A stretch of DNA of 64,000 bases from Microbispora siamensis (GTDB lineage: Bacteria; Actinomycetota; Actinomycetes; Streptosporangiales; Streptosporangiaceae): contig NZ_BOOF01000029.1 in NCBI RefSeq assembly GCF_016863095.1, positions 1 through 64,000 of the forward strand. Reading direction: 5' to 3'. The notes below the pieces were generated by a model, which saw only the letters and a list, made by a program, of their open reading frames with translations, was not told the origin of the DNA and did no database searches. The position numbers were made by a program, and so were the translations under genes. Positions 8,355-17,930 of this stretch are shown here, in pieces. How positions within the stretch are numbered: the first letter of the stretch is position 1; every line of letters begins with the position of its first letter.

Positions 8355-9494
8355 TCAGGACGCGAGGAGTTGCCCGATCTGGCGAAGTCCCGCCAGATCG
8401 TGCACGTCCTCGGGCATCGCGGGCACCTGCGCGATGGGCACCGTCGGATGGGCCGAGGTGAAGTGCTCCTGCTGGCGCTGTTCCCGCGAGGCGAGCTGCA
8501 TCCTTCCGGCGTGCAACCGCAGCACGGCCGCGGTCAGCTCGTGCTCGCCCCTGGCGTCCAGGTCCTCGGCGGCCGCGGAGCTGCGTGCCGCCGACAGCGA
8601 CGGCGCCAGCGGCCGGTGCACGCGGTTGACGACGAGCCCGGCCAGCGGCATGCGCTCGTCGGCCAGCCGTTCCACGAAGTAGGACGCCTCGCGCATCGCG
8701 TCGCGCTCGGGCGCGGCGACGACGACGAACGCCGTGCCGGGCGCCTGGAGCAGCCGGTACGTCTGCTCGGCGCGCTGGCGGAACCCGCCGAACACCGCGT
8801 CGAGCGCGGTGACGAACATCTGGATGTCCCGGAGCACCTGGGCCCCGATCACCTTGGTCAGGATGCCCGCGACCATTCCGAATCCGGCGTTGAGCAGCTT
8901 GAACGCGCTGCGCCCGCCGGCCTTGGCAGGGGCCGTGAGGATGCGGATGAGCCTGCCGTCCAGGAACCGGCCGAGGCGCTCGGGGGCGTCGAGGAAGTCG
9001 AGCGCCGACCGCGACGGCGGGGTGTCCACCACGATCAGGTCCCACTCGTTCGAGCGGCGCAACTGGCCCAGCTTCTCCATCGCCATGTACTCCTGCGTGC
9101 CGGAGAAGCTCGACGACAACGACTGGTAGAAGGGGTTCGTCAGGATCTGCTGGGCGCGCTCGGGGTCGGCGTGGGCCTCGATGATCTCGTCGAAGGTCCG
9201 CTTCATGTCGAGCATCATCGCGTGCAGTTCGCCGCCGGCCTCTCCGGCGCCGTCCACACCGTGTACGCGTCTCGGGGTGTTGTCGAGCTCGGTCAGGCCC
9301 ATCGCCTGGGCCAGCCGCCTGGCGGGGTCCACGGTCAGGACGACCACCGAGCGGCCCCGCTCGGCGGCGCGGAGCCCGAGGGCCGCGGCCGTCGTGGTCT
9401 TGCCGACACCGCCCGAGCCGCAGCACACGATGATCCGGGTGTCCGGGTCATCCAAGATCGCGTCGATGTCCAGCGCGGGCGCCGTCCTGGTCAC
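8355..9494 (-). CDS. ArsA-family ATPase (second of pair)
   Basis: A 379-residue ArsA/GET3-like P-loop ATPase. The Walker A variant GSGGVGKTTT is near residue 26, DPARRLAQ forms switch I, and VVDTPPSR the Walker B region. It is paired with another ArsA-like gene just upstream on the same strand, as Rv3679-Rv3680 and SCO3577-SCO3578 are. The metalloid-binding cysteines of true ArsA are absent, so arsenite transport is unlikely. The mycobacterial pair has been linked to nutrient-dependent envelope functions; the role here is open. Confidence 0.88.
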   Translation of the reverse strand: MTRTAPALDIDAILDDPDTRIIVCCGSGGVGKTTTAAALGLRAAERGRSVVVLTVDPARRLAQAMGLTELDNTPRRVHGVDGAGEAGGELHAMMLDMKRTFDEIIEAHADPERAQQILTNPFYQSLSSSFSGTQEYMAMEKLGQLRRSNEWDLIVVDTPPSRSALDFLDAPERLGRFLDGRLIRILTAPAKAGGRSAFKLLNAGFGMVAGILTKVIGAQVLRDIQMFVTALDAVFGGFRQRAEQTYRLLQAPGTAFVVVAAPERDAMREASYFVERLADERMPLAGLVVNRVHRPLAPSLSAARSSAAAEDLDARGEHELTAAVLRLHAGRMQLASREQRQQEHFTSAHPTVPIAQVPAMPEDVHDLAGLRQIGQLLAS

Positions 9495-9537
9495 AGCTCA
9501 GCCTCTCACTCGGTCGAAGGGTCACGTCGCGCACTCT

Positions 9538-10578
9538 TCACACCACACACTGGGCGCGCAGGGCGTCGGCCAGTTCGTAGAGCCCGGCCAGGTCCGCGCC
9601 GTCGGGCAGCAGCGGCAGGTCGTAGCGGGGTACGTCAGCCTCCTCCAGCGCGACGCGCTCGCGCTTTTCCAGCTCGGTCCGTTGGGCGTGCTCGCACACC
9701 TCCCGGGCGAGCGCCTCCGCGACCGCGGAGGCGTCGGCCCTGCCGTCCGTCAGCCCGGCCGCCTTGAGGCCGAGCGCGAGCTCGGCGGAGTCGAAGCGTC
9801 CCTGGCAGGCCGCCTTCAGCACGCCCTCGGGCAACCCGGCGGGGCGCACCATGTTGACGAACACGCCGCCCACCGGCAGGCCGGTCGTCCGCAGCTCCTC
9901 GATCCCGTCCAGCGTCTCCTGGACGGGCATCTCCTCCAGGAGCGTCACGAAGTGGACGGCCGTCTCCGGGGAGGCGAGGACGCCCCGCACCAGGTCGGCG
10001 TGGTTCTTGATGGGCCCGACCCGGGCCAGCCCGGCGACCTCCTGCGTCACGTTGAGGAAGCGGGAGATCCGGCCGGTCGGGGGCGCGTCCATGACGACCG
10101 CGTCGTACACCCTCCGGCCCAGCTTGTCGCGGCGCCGTACGGCCTCGCTGGTCTTGCCGGTGACCAGGACGTCCCGCAGGCCGGGGGCGATGGTCGTGGC
10201 GAAGTCGACCACGCCCATGCGGGTCAGCGCCTTGCCCACGCGCTTGATGCCGTAGAACATCTCGAGGTATTCGAGCATGGCCTCTTCGGGGTCGACGGCC
10301 AGCGCGTACACGTCCCCGCCGCCGGGTGCCACGGCGATCTTGCGCTCCTCGTACGGCAGCGGCGGCAGGTCGAACGCCTGGGCGATGCCCTGCCGTCCCT
10401 CGACCTCGACGAGCAGCACCTTGCGCCCGCCCGCCGCGAGGGCCAGCGCGAGCGCGGCGGCGACCGTCGTCTTCCCGGTGCCGCCCTTGCCGCTCACCAC
10501 GTGCAGGCGCACGCCGTCCCAGTCGGTGTCACGAGCCTCCCCGTTGCTCCCGCCGCGACTGCTGGTCGGCTGACTCAC
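9538..10578 (-). CDS. ArsA-family ATPase (first of pair)
   Basis: A P-loop ATPase with deviant Walker A (VSGKGGTGKTT), EVEGRQGIAQ and VVMDAPPTGRIS, homologous to Rv3679/SCO3577. It probably forms a hetero-pair with the ATPase encoded 43 bp downstream. GTG 10578 is chosen because GGAGGAGG lies just upstream; an in-frame upstream start at 10656 would add 26 Arg-rich residues with no RBS. Confidence 0.88.
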   Translation of the reverse strand: MSQPTSSRGGSNGEARDTDWDGVRLHVVSGKGGTGKTTVAAALALALAAGGRKVLLVEVEGRQGIAQAFDLPPLPYEERKIAVAPGGGDVYALAVDPEEAMLEYLEMFYGIKRVGKALTRMGVVDFATTIAPGLRDVLVTGKTSEAVRRRDKLGRRVYDAVVMDAPPTGRISRFLNVTQEVAGLARVGPIKNHADLVRGVLASPETAVHFVTLLEEMPVQETLDGIEELRTTGLPVGGVFVNMVRPAGLPEGVLKAACQGRFDSAELALGLKAAGLTDGRADASAVAEALAREVCEHAQRTELEKRERVALEEADVPRYDLPLLPDGADLAGLYELADALRAQCVV

Positions 10579-10765
10579 CGTGCCTCCTCCGGACGGCCGG
10601 CGAGATCGCGTGCGCGGGTCGTCGCGCGGTGGTTCCCGTCGGCGTGCCTGCTCCACTCGCCCACGTGAGGAAGGCTACCCAAGGGTTACCTGCCGATTCG
10701 CGGGGGTCGTCCCGAGCCGGAACCCGAGGTACGGCTTACGCGTCGATTGGGTAAGGGTTCGCCAA

Positions 10766-10779
10766 TGGGCATTTGCCCA
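10766..10779. promoter_or_regulatory. short palindrome upstream of the stomatin-like gene
   Basis: TGGGCA-TT-TGCCCA is a perfect 6-bp inverted repeat ending 13 bp before the AAGGAGG of the next gene. It could be an operator or part of a 5' leader. No known regulator is matched. Confidence 0.35.
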
Positions 10780-10806
10780 ATCCGGTCGACGAAGGAGGTG
10801 CCGGCC

Positions 10807-11721
10807 GTGGAGTCGGTGCTGTTGACGCTGGTCGTGGTCCTGGGCTTCGCCCTGATCGTCGCGGTGGCCCGGGGCGTGCGGATCGTCCAGCAGTACGAGA
10901 CCGGGATCGTGTTCCGTCTCGGCCGCATCCAGCAGGAGGTGCGGGGTCCCGGTCTGCACCTGATCGTGCCGATCGTCGACCGCATGCAAAAAGTGAACAT
11001 GCAGATCGTCACGATGGGGGTGCCCGCGCAGGAGGGGATCACCAGGGACAACGTTTCGGTACGCGTCGACGCGGTGGTCTACTTCCGGGTGATCGACCCG
11101 ATCAAGGCGGTCGTGAACGTCCAGAACTACCTCTTCGCGGTCTCCCAGGTGGCCCAGACCTCGCTGCGCTCGGTGATCGGCCAGTCGGAGCTGGACCAGT
11201 TGCTGTCCGACAGGGACGCGCTGAACGCCCAGCTCAAGGCCGTCATCGACGAGCCGACCGAGGGACCGTGGGGCATCCGGATCGAGCGGGTCGAGATCAA
11301 GGACGTGGCGCTGCCCGAGGGCATGAAGAGGTCGATGTCCCGGCAGGCGGAGGCCGAGCGGGAGCGGCGCGCCCGGATCATCACAGCCGACGGCGAGTTC
11401 CAGGCGTCCAAGCGGCTGGCCGCCGCCGCCCGGGAGATGTCGTCCGATCCGGCGGCCCTGCAACTGCGCATGCTGCAGACCGTGGTCGAGGTCGCGGCCG
11501 AGAAGAACAGCACGCTGGTCATGCCGCTGCCGGTCGAGCTGCTGCGTTTCTTCGACAAGATGGCTCCCGCCGAGGCGCCCGCCGCCACGCAGAAGGCGGA
11601 GGAGCCCGAGCCTGTCGAGGAGGCGCTGGGCGAGCTGCCCGCCATCGACGCCCCGGCCGACCTGCCGGGAACGGCGTTCGACGTGCCCGCCGACGCCCCG
11701 CGGACCGAACCGCGTTCCTGA
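10807..11721 (+). CDS. stomatin-like SPFH/band 7 membrane protein
   Basis: A single N-terminal membrane helix (VLLTLVVVLGFALIVAVA) is followed by the SPFH domain (VQQYETGIVFRLG, then GPGLHLIVPIVDR), a coiled-coil-prone region rich in Ala, Glu and Arg (SRQAEAERERRARI) and an acidic Pro/Ala tail. These slipin-type proteins form membrane microdomain scaffolds. GTG 10807 has an AAGGAGG 8 bp upstream; the in-frame ATG at 10747 lacks one. The gene is divergent from the ArsA pair. Confidence 0.88.
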   Translation: MESVLLTLVVVLGFALIVAVARGVRIVQQYETGIVFRLGRIQQEVRGPGLHLIVPIVDRMQKVNMQIVTMGVPAQEGITRDNVSVRVDAVVYFRVIDPIKAVVNVQNYLFAVSQVAQTSLRSVIGQSELDQLLSDRDALNAQLKAVIDEPTEGPWGIRIERVEIKDVALPEGMKRSMSRQAEAERERRARIITADGEFQASKRLAAAAREMSSDPAALQLRMLQTVVEVAAEKNSTLVMPLPVELLRFFDKMAPAEAPAATQKAEEPEPVEEALGELPAIDAPADLPGTAFDVPADAPRTEPRS

Positions 11722-11758
11722 GCATCCCCGGCGCGCCGTGCCTCGATAGCCTTTGCCC

Positions 11759-11911
11759 ATGACCAAGTGGGAATACGTCACCGTGCCGTTGCTCACGCAC
11801 GCCACGAAGCAGATTCTGGACAACTGGGGCGAAGACGGGTGGGAGCTCGTCTCGGTCATCCCGGGGCCCAACCCCGAGCAGCTGGTCGCCTACATGAAGC
11901 GGGCGAAGTGA
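11759..11911 (+). CDS. small DUF4177-like protein
   Basis: A 50-residue protein, MTKWEYVTVPLLTH at the start and WGEDGWELVSVIPGP in the middle. The WEY...W..DGWEL pattern is that of DUF4177. Its TGA overlaps the ATG of the RidA gene (TGATG), showing a translationally coupled operon. Function unknown. Confidence 0.75.
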   Translation: MTKWEYVTVPLLTHATKQILDNWGEDGWELVSVIPGPNPEQLVAYMKRAK

Positions 11912-12372
11912 TGGCGACCCCGGAGGAGCGGCTCGCCGAGCTCGGGCTCGCGCTGCCCGAGGTCGTGCCCCCGCTGGCCGCGTACGTGCCCGCCGTACGG
12001 ACGGGCGACCACGTCTACACCTCCGGCCAGCTTCCGCTCGTGAAGGGCGAGCTGGGTGTCACCGGCAAGGTCGGCGCGGAGGTGTCGGCCGAGGAGGCCA
12101 AGGAGCAGGCGCGCATCTGCGCGGTCAACGCCCTGGCGGCCATCAAGGCGCTGGTGGGCGACCTGTCGCAGGTCGTAAGGATCGTCAAGGTGGTCGGGTT
12201 CGTCGCGAGCGCCCCCGGCTTCACCGGGCAGCCGCAGGTCGTCAACGGCGCCAGCGAACTGCTCGGCGAGGTGTTCGGCGAGGCGGGCAAGCACGCGAGG
12301 AGCGCGGTCGGCGTGGCGGTCCTCCCGCTCGACGCCCCGGTCGAGGTGGAGGTCATCGCGGAGGTCCGCTGA
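11911..12372 (+). CDS. RidA-family enamine/imine deaminase-like protein
   Basis: A 153-residue protein of the YjgF/YER057c/UK114 family (LAELGLALPEVV, YVPAVRTGDHVYTSGQLP, then SAVGVAVLPLDAPVEVE). The family hydrolyses reactive enamines from PLP enzymes. The C-terminal Arg of canonical RidA is not clearly placed, so this belongs to the longer actinobacterial subgroup (Rv3678c-like). It overlaps the preceding small gene by one base. Confidence 0.88.
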   Translation: MATPEERLAELGLALPEVVPPLAAYVPAVRTGDHVYTSGQLPLVKGELGVTGKVGAEVSAEEAKEQARICAVNALAAIKALVGDLSQVVRIVKVVGFVASAPGFTGQPQVVNGASELLGEVFGEAGKHARSAVGVAVLPLDAPVEVEVIAEVR

Positions 12373-12465
12373 CCGTCCAGCCGACCGGAACCGGGGTTTG
12401 CGGTTCCGCGAACGCGTGGGGGAGCATGGGGGCCGGTTGACCCGATCGTTGTTCTGGAGGGCCTC

Positions 12466-13290
12466 ATGGGGTTTCCGCTGCCCGGCGAGGTCGGCGAGCG
12501 GGCGCGGGAGATCCTCGCCGGCCGCCTGGCTCCCGTCCCCGCCAGGGACGCGGCCACGGTGGTGCTGCTGCGCGACGACCCCCTGGAGGTGTACCTCCTC
12601 AGGCGCAAGGCCACGATGGCCTTCGCCGCCGGCGCCTACGTGTTCCCCGGCGGATCGGTCGACCCGCGGGACGCCGACCACACCGTGGCCTGGGCGGGCC
12701 CGTCGCCGGCCGAGTGGGGCGAGGTCTTCCGGGCCGACGAGAGAACGGCCCGGGGCCTCGTCTGCGCCGCCGTACGGGAGACGTTCGAGGAGTCGGGCGT
12801 GCTCCTGGCCGGGCCCGGCCGGGACACGGTGGTGACGGACACGACCGGCCCGGACTGGGAGGCCGACCGCCTCGCGCTGATCGCGCGCACGCTGTCGTTC
12901 GCCGAGTTCCTCGACCGGCGCGGTCTCGTGCTCAGGTCCGACCTGCTCAAGGCGTGGGCGCACTGGATCACGCCGATCGTGGAGCCCCGGCGCTTCGACA
13001 CCCGCTTCTTCGTGGCGGCTCTGCCCCCGGGGCAGCGTACGCGTGACGTGGGCGGGGAGGCGTCCGGCGTGGCCTGGATGCGACCGCGGGACGCGCTGGC
13101 CGCCGCGAGGGCGGGAACGGCCCACGTGCTGCCGCCCACCTTCAAAACGCTGGCCGAGATGGCGGCGTTCGAGTCGGCAGGCGACGTGCTCGCCTGCCCC
13201 CGGTCGATCACGACCGTCCTGCCGGAGCCTGCCGAGGTGGACGGGCGGATGGTGCTCATGATTCCCGAGACAGGAAAGGCGGCCGAGTGA
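12466..13290 (+). CDS. NUDIX hydrolase of the NUDT19-like type
   Basis: A 274-residue protein whose NUDIX box is split: GAYVFPGGSVDPRDAD lies near residues 51-66, and the REtxEE part (AAVRETFEESGVLL) about 40 residues later. The long insert between them is characteristic of NUDT19/RNUDIX CoA-type hydrolases. The substrate is probably a CoA ester or nucleotide derivative. It has a good RBS (GGAGGGCCTC-ATG), and its stop overlaps the GTG of the next gene (GTGA). Confidence 0.85.
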   Translation: MGFPLPGEVGERAREILAGRLAPVPARDAATVVLLRDDPLEVYLLRRKATMAFAAGAYVFPGGSVDPRDADHTVAWAGPSPAEWGEVFRADERTARGLVCAAVRETFEESGVLLAGPGRDTVVTDTTGPDWEADRLALIARTLSFAEFLDRRGLVLRSDLLKAWAHWITPIVEPRRFDTRFFVAALPPGQRTRDVGGEASGVAWMRPRDALAAARAGTAHVLPPTFKTLAEMAAFESAGDVLACPRSITTVLPEPAEVDGRMVLMIPETGKAAE

Positions 13291-14078
13291 GCGGTCTGCG
13301 CATCCCGGTGGAGGGACCGGACGGCTCCGGTACGGCCAGCGCGGTGAACGTGCTGGCGCCCAACCCGTCGCCGATGACCCTCGACGGCACCAACACGTGG
13401 ATCGTCGGCGGGGCGGACGCCGTACTGGTCGTGGACCCCGGCCCGGACGACGAGGCGCACCTGCGGCGGGTCGCCGAGCGGGTGGACCGCCGCCGGGTGA
13501 CCGCCGTCCTGCTCACGCACGGCCACCCCGACCACAGCGAGGGCGCGGGGACGCTCGGGCGGATGCTCGGCGCGCCGGTGCGGGCGCTCGATCCCCGCCA
13601 TCGCCTGGGTGAGGAGGGCCTGGCCGACGGCGACGTGGTGACGGCGGGCGACGTGGAGGTGCGGGTCGTCGGCACGCCGGGGCACTCGTTCGACTCGCTG
13701 TGCTTCTGGCTGCCCGGCGACCGGGCGATGCTGACCGGTGACACGATCCTCGGCCGGGGGACGACCGTGATCGCCCCCGACGGGGACCTCGGCGACTACC
13801 TGCGCAGCCTGGACCGGCTCAGGCAGGGCGCCGAGATGCTGGAGGCCACGGCGCTGCTGCCCGGTCACGGGCCCGTCCTGGCCGATCCGGCCGGGGTGCT
13901 CGACGCGTACATCGCCCACCGGCGCGAGCGGCTGGACCAGATCCGCGAGGCGATCCGCAGGGGCGCCAGGGACGCGCGCGAGATCGTCGAGATGGTCTAC
14001 GCCGAGGTGGACCGGTCACTGTGGCCGGCCGCCGAGATGTCGGTGGCGGCCCAGCTCAACTACCTCAAGACGCTCTAG
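13287..14078 (+). CDS. metallo-beta-lactamase-fold hydrolase (LACTB2-like)
   Basis: A 263-residue MBL-fold protein with THGHPDHSEG (metal ligands), GTPGHSFDS, LTGDTILG and PGHGPV. The C-terminal helix RRERLDQIREAI matches the LACTB2-type extension seen in Rv3677c, and some members are ribonucleases. It overlaps the NUDIX gene by 4 bp, so the two are coupled. It is convergent with crp, 4 bp apart. Confidence 0.87.
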   Translation: MSGLRIPVEGPDGSGTASAVNVLAPNPSPMTLDGTNTWIVGGADAVLVVDPGPDDEAHLRRVAERVDRRRVTAVLLTHGHPDHSEGAGTLGRMLGAPVRALDPRHRLGEEGLADGDVVTAGDVEVRVVGTPGHSFDSLCFWLPGDRAMLTGDTILGRGTTVIAPDGDLGDYLRSLDRLRQGAEMLEATALLPGHGPVLADPAGVLDAYIAHRRERLDQIREAIRRGARDAREIVEMVYAEVDRSLWPAAEMSVAAQLNYLKTL

Positions 14079-14082
14079 CGGA

Positions 14083-14763
14083 TCAGCGGGAGCGGTTGAA
14101 GAGCCGCTCCCTGTCCATGATCACCACAGCCTTGGCCTCGATGCGCAGCCAGCCGCGCTGGGCGAAGTCGGCCAGGGCCTTGTTGACCGTCTCCCGCGAG
14201 GCGCCCACGAGCTGGGCGAGCTCCTCCTGGGTGAGGTCGTGGTGCACCCGGATGCCGTCGTCGGTCTTCTGCCCGAAGCGGTCGGCCAGGTCCAGGAGCT
14301 GCTTGGCGACCCGGCCGGGCACGTCGGTGAAGACGAGGTCCGCGAGCACGTCGTTGGTGCGGCGCAGCCGCTGGGCCAGGGCGCGCAGCAGGTGGAGGGC
14401 GACCTCGGGCCGGCCGGTCAGCCACGGCCGCAGGTCGTCGTGGCCCAGCCCCGCCAGGCGCACGTCGGTCAGCGCGATCGCCGAGGCCGTACGCGGACGG
14501 GGGTCGAACAGCGACAGCTCGCCGAACATCTCGCCGGGGCCGAGCACGCTCAGCAGGTTCTCCCGGCCGTCGGGGGCCGTACGCGCCAATTTGATCTTGC
14601 CTTCGAGCACCACGTAGAGCCGGTCGCCCGTCTCGTTCTCACTGAAGAGGGTGCGGCCCTTGGGCAGCTCCACCTCGGTGATGCTCGTACGCAGAGCCGC
14701 GGCGCTCTCGCGGTCGAGCGCGGAGAACAGCGGCGCCTTGCTCAGTACTTCCTCGGTGCTCAC
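14083..14763 (-). CDS. crp: Crp/Fnr-family transcription regulator
   Basis: A 226-residue cAMP-receptor-type protein. The N-terminal cyclic nucleotide-binding domain includes GDRLYVVLEGKIKL and the phosphate-binding GEMFGELSLFDPRPRTASA. The C-terminal winged helix has LTQEELAQLVGASRETVNKAL. Its length and position next to nth and the MBL gene match Rv3676/SCO3571, a global regulator of germination, growth and secondary metabolism. The long upstream gap it shares with nth probably carries its promoter. Confidence 0.94.
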   Translation of the reverse strand: MSTEEVLSKAPLFSALDRESAAALRTSITEVELPKGRTLFSENETGDRLYVVLEGKIKLARTAPDGRENLLSVLGPGEMFGELSLFDPRPRTASAIALTDVRLAGLGHDDLRPWLTGRPEVALHLLRALAQRLRRTNDVLADLVFTDVPGRVAKQLLDLADRFGQKTDDGIRVHHDLTQEELAQLVGASRETVNKALADFAQRGWLRIEAKAVVIMDRERLFNRSR

Positions 14764-15104
14764 GGTGCCTCCTTGCTGCGGGCGCGCTCGGTCGCCGGCT
14801 CCGTGCTAGCCATTGTGACCCACGCCTTCCACGGCGCTTTACGGGGTGTCCCGTTACGTCGCATGGGCGTAGCTCCCGGCTCGCACTCGTGTGCGTCGTG
14901 CCTGGCGAAACAACACAATCTTGGCGGAAACCTATCCTTACGCCCATTGCGCGCTCGACCGGCCGGGCAGCCGGTCGTCCCCCTACGGGCACAGTGTATT
15001 GCGCCCCATAGGGACAAATTGGCAAATACAGGCTGCATATGTGGCATGTATGGCAAGACATGCTCTCGGCGCGGGCCGCGGACGCGAGGCCCTACGCTTG
15101 CGGC
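14764..15104. other. divergent crp-nth promoter region
   Basis: A 341-bp gap between divergently transcribed crp and nth. It includes a less GC-rich part (about 14,900-15,060) suited to promoters. No ORF with a credible RBS and no clear Crp-type TGTGA-N6-TCACA dyad is seen. Confidence 0.5.
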
Positions 15105-15842
15105 ATGGCGACGAACACGGCCGCTCCCCGACGGCGTCAGCGCCAGGCCGAGACCCGCCTGGGACTCGTGCGGCGGGCGCGGCGAATCAACCGGATCCTG
15201 GCCGAGACCTACCCCGAGGCCCATTGCGAGCTCGACTTCGGCAACCCCCTGGAGCTGCTGGTCGCCACGATCCTCTCGGCGCAGTGCACCGACAAGAGGG
15301 TCAACATGGTCACTCCGGTGCTCTTCGCGAAGTACCGGACCGCGGCCGACTACGCCGGGGCCGACCGCGCCGAACTCGAGGAGATCATCAAGTCCACCGG
15401 GTTCTTCCGGGCGAAGGCCAACAGCATCATCGGGATGGCGCAGGCCCTCTGCGAACGCCACAAGGGGGAGGTCCCGGGCAAGCTGGCCGACCTGGTCAAG
15501 CTCCCCGGCGTGGGCCGCAAGACCGCGAACGTCGTGCTCGGCAACGCCTTCGACGTCCCCGGCATCACCGTCGACACGCACTTCCAGCGGCTGACGAGGC
15601 GCTTCGGCTGGACGACGGAGACCGATCCCGTGAAGATCGAGCACGAGGTCGGCGAGCTGATCCCCAAGTCCGAGTGGACGATGCTGTCGCACCGGCTGAT
15701 CTGGCACGGCCGGCGCATCTGCCACGCCAGGAAACCCGCCTGCGGCGTGTGCCCGCTCGCCGCGCTCTGCCCGTCGTACGGCACGGGCCCGACGGACGCG
15801 GACGAGGCGCGCAAGCTGGTGCGGCCGGGCCCGTTCTCGTGA
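15105..15842 (+). CDS. nth: endonuclease III (DNA glycosylase/AP lyase)
   Basis: A base-excision repair enzyme for oxidised pyrimidines. The helix-hairpin-helix motif [18 protein letters not shown] carries the catalytic Lys (GRK) and is followed by the catalytic Asp in ITVDTHF. The [4Fe-4S] loop C-x6-C-x2-C-x5-C is intact near the C-terminus ([18 protein letters not shown]). ATG 15105 gives 245 residues; an upstream in-frame start is possible but lacks an RBS. It lies between crp and a CoA-type NUDIX, as in mycobacteria. Confidence 0.94.
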   Translation: MATNTAAPRRRQRQAETRLGLVRRARRINRILAETYPEAHCELDFGNPLELLVATILSAQCTDKRVNMVTPVLFAKYRTAADYAGADRAELEEIIKSTGFFRAKANSIIGMAQALCERHKGEVPGKLADLVKLPGVGRKTANVVLGNAFDVPGITVDTHFQRLTRRFGWTTETDPVKIEHEVGELIPKSEWTMLSHRLIWHGRRICHARKPACGVCPLAALCPSYGTGPTDADEARKLVRPGPFS

Positions 15843-15945
15843 ATACGCGTTGATCGGGAAGCTGGCGTGCTCTCGCGTGGTTGTACGGCACGCCTGGGCC
15901 CGCGCGTGCCCGGTGTGACAGCGGTGTGACGATGTGGAGGTGGTC

Positions 15946-16593
15946 GTGGCTCCCCCTTGGTTGACGGAGCTGGCCGCGAAGGCCGCGCACAGCCCTGTTC
16001 CCACCGCGTTGCGACCACCCGCGAACGGCGCCGGCCGCTCGGCGGCGGTGCTGTTGCTGTTCGGCGAGGGGCCGGAAGGCCCCGACATTCTTCTCATCCA
16101 GCGCAGTTCGAAGGGCCGGGTGCACGCCGGTCAGCCCGCGTTCCCCGGCGGCGGCGTCGATCCCGGCGACGACGGCCCGATCGGCGCGGCCCTGCGCGAG
16201 GCCCAGGAGGAGACCGGGCTCGACCCCTCGGGCGTCGAGGTCGTCGGCACCATGCCCGAGCTCTACGTCTGGCGCAGCGACAACCGGGTGACGCCCGTGC
16301 TCGCCTGGTGGCACACGCCCTGCGCCGTGCACGCCGCGTCTCCCGACGAGGTCGAGACCGTCGAGCGGGTGCCGATCGCGGAGCTGGTGGACCCGGCCAA
16401 CCGGCTGCGGCTGCGCCACCCGCGCGGCGTCGGCCCCTCCGTGGCGTTCCGCGTACGCGGCCTGCTCGTGTGGGGGTTCACCGCCGGCGTGCTGGACGGC
16501 GTGCTGACCGCGGCCGGCTTCGAGCGTCCCTGGGATCGGTCGCGGGTCGAGGATCTGCCCCCCGAGGTCGTCGACCTGGCCGCGCGGGGCTGA
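15946..16593 (+). CDS. NUDIX hydrolase, CoA pyrophosphatase type
   Basis: About 215 residues. The CoAse signature LLIQRSSKGRVHAGQPAFPG precedes an intact NUDIX box (GGGVDPGDDG...AALREAQEETGLDP), as in CoA diphosphatases. The C-terminal ASPDEVETVERVPI and HPRGVGPSV match the actinobacterial Rv3672c group. GTG 15946 is favoured by a GGAGG 5 bp upstream over GTG 15934. Position between nth and marP is conserved. Confidence 0.88.
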   Translation: MAPPWLTELAAKAAHSPVPTALRPPANGAGRSAAVLLLFGEGPEGPDILLIQRSSKGRVHAGQPAFPGGGVDPGDDGPIGAALREAQEETGLDPSGVEVVGTMPELYVWRSDNRVTPVLAWWHTPCAVHAASPDEVETVERVPIAELVDPANRLRLRHPRGVGPSVAFRVRGLLVWGFTAGVLDGVLTAAGFERPWDRSRVEDLPPEVVDLAARG

Positions 16594-16682
16594 GCCCGCG
16601 GGGGTGCCCGTACGCCGCAGATGACGACGAGACCCGGCAGACGCCCGCACACGACGAGTGGCGTGCCTATACCGTGGAAACC

Positions 16683-17873
16683 GTGCGCGGCGATCTTCTG
16701 GATCTCATCCTGATCGGCCTGGTGGTGGCCTTCGCGGTATCCGGTTACCGGCAGGGCTTCATCATCGGGGCCTTCAGCTTCATCGGATTCGTCGGCGGCG
16801 CCCTCCTGGGCCTGTTCATCGCGCCGCCCCTGGCCGGAGCGATCGTCAGCGGCGACATCGAGAGGGCCCTGTTAGCCATCGTCATCGTCTTCCTGGCGGC
16901 GACGATCGGGCAGTTCGCGTCCTCGACGATCGGCGCGGTGGCCCGCAGCCACGTCACGTGGGAGCCGGCCAAGGCCGTCGACGCCTTCGGCGGCTCGGTC
17001 GCCAGCGGTCTGTCGGTTCTGGCCATCGCCTGGCTGCTCGGCTCCCTGATGGTGTCGATGAGCTTCGGCCAGCCGCTGATCAAGGACCAGATCAACGGAT
17101 CCCTCGTGTGGCAGACGGTCGACGAGGCCATCCCGGACGGCGTGCGGGACATGCAGAAGCCGTTCAGGGACTTCGTGAACACATCGGAGTGGCCGCAGGT
17201 CATCACCTCCATCGGCGGCCAGAACGTGCCCCCGCCTGACCAGAGCCTGATCAACAGCAGCCCCGCCCTCGTCCGGGCCCGCAGGGCGATCGTCAAGGTG
17301 CAGGGCACGGCCCCGAGCTGCCGCAAGCGCATCGAGGGCACCGGGTTCGTCTACGCGCGCCAGCGGATCATGACCAACGCCCACGTCGTCGCCGGGGTCA
17401 CCGAGGGGCTGCGGGTGACCGACTACGAGGGCAACCAGTACGAAGCCCGGGTCGTCCTGTACAACCCCGAGCGCGACATCGCGGTCCTGTTCGTCCCCGG
17501 CCTCCCGATCAACGCGCTGCGCTTCGACATGAACGCCGACAAGGGCGACAGCGCGATCATCGCCGGTTACCCGAAGGGACACCCCTTCACGCCGCTCGCC
17601 GCGCGCATCAGAATCAAGCAGCGCGCCGAGTCGTACGACATCTACAACCAGCGCAGGGTGGAGCGCGAGGTCTACGCCATCCGGGGCAAGGTCCAGCCGG
17701 GCAACTCGGGCGGGCCGCTGCTGAGCCCGGACGGCCGGGTGTTCGGAGTGATCTTCGCCGCCGCGACGGACCAGCCGGAGACGGGCTACGCCCTCACGGC
17801 GGAGGAGGTCATGCCCGACGCCAACGACGGCAGCGGCGCCGTCGTCCGCGTGGGCACTCAGGACTGCGACTGA
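16683..17873 (+). CDS. marP: MarP-like membrane serine protease
   Basis: About 396 residues. The first ~160 form a CvpA-like membrane domain with four helices (DLILIGLVVAFAVSGYRQGF at the start). A periplasmic linker leads to a trypsin-like protease with His in TNAHVVAG, Asp in ERDIAVLFV and Ser in PGNSGGPLL. This is the architecture of Rv3671c MarP, needed for acid and oxidative resistance, where it activates peptidoglycan hydrolases. Two cysteines (PSCRK and the terminal QDCD) could form the known regulatory disulfide. GTG 16683 puts the first helix at the N-terminus; GTG 16674 is an alternative. Confidence 0.9.
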   Translation: MRGDLLDLILIGLVVAFAVSGYRQGFIIGAFSFIGFVGGALLGLFIAPPLAGAIVSGDIERALLAIVIVFLAATIGQFASSTIGAVARSHVTWEPAKAVDAFGGSVASGLSVLAIAWLLGSLMVSMSFGQPLIKDQINGSLVWQTVDEAIPDGVRDMQKPFRDFVNTSEWPQVITSIGGQNVPPPDQSLINSSPALVRARRAIVKVQGTAPSCRKRIEGTGFVYARQRIMTNAHVVAGVTEGLRVTDYEGNQYEARVVLYNPERDIAVLFVPGLPINALRFDMNADKGDSAIIAGYPKGHPFTPLAARIRIKQRAESYDIYNQRRVEREVYAIRGKVQPGNSGGPLLSPDGRVFGVIFAAATDQPETGYALTAEEVMPDANDGSGAVVRVGTQDCD

Positions 17874-17930
17874 GGGCGGGTCGGGCTCTCTTGCTGGGAG
17901 CGTAACCGGAGGTCGCCTGACGGCGTCTCG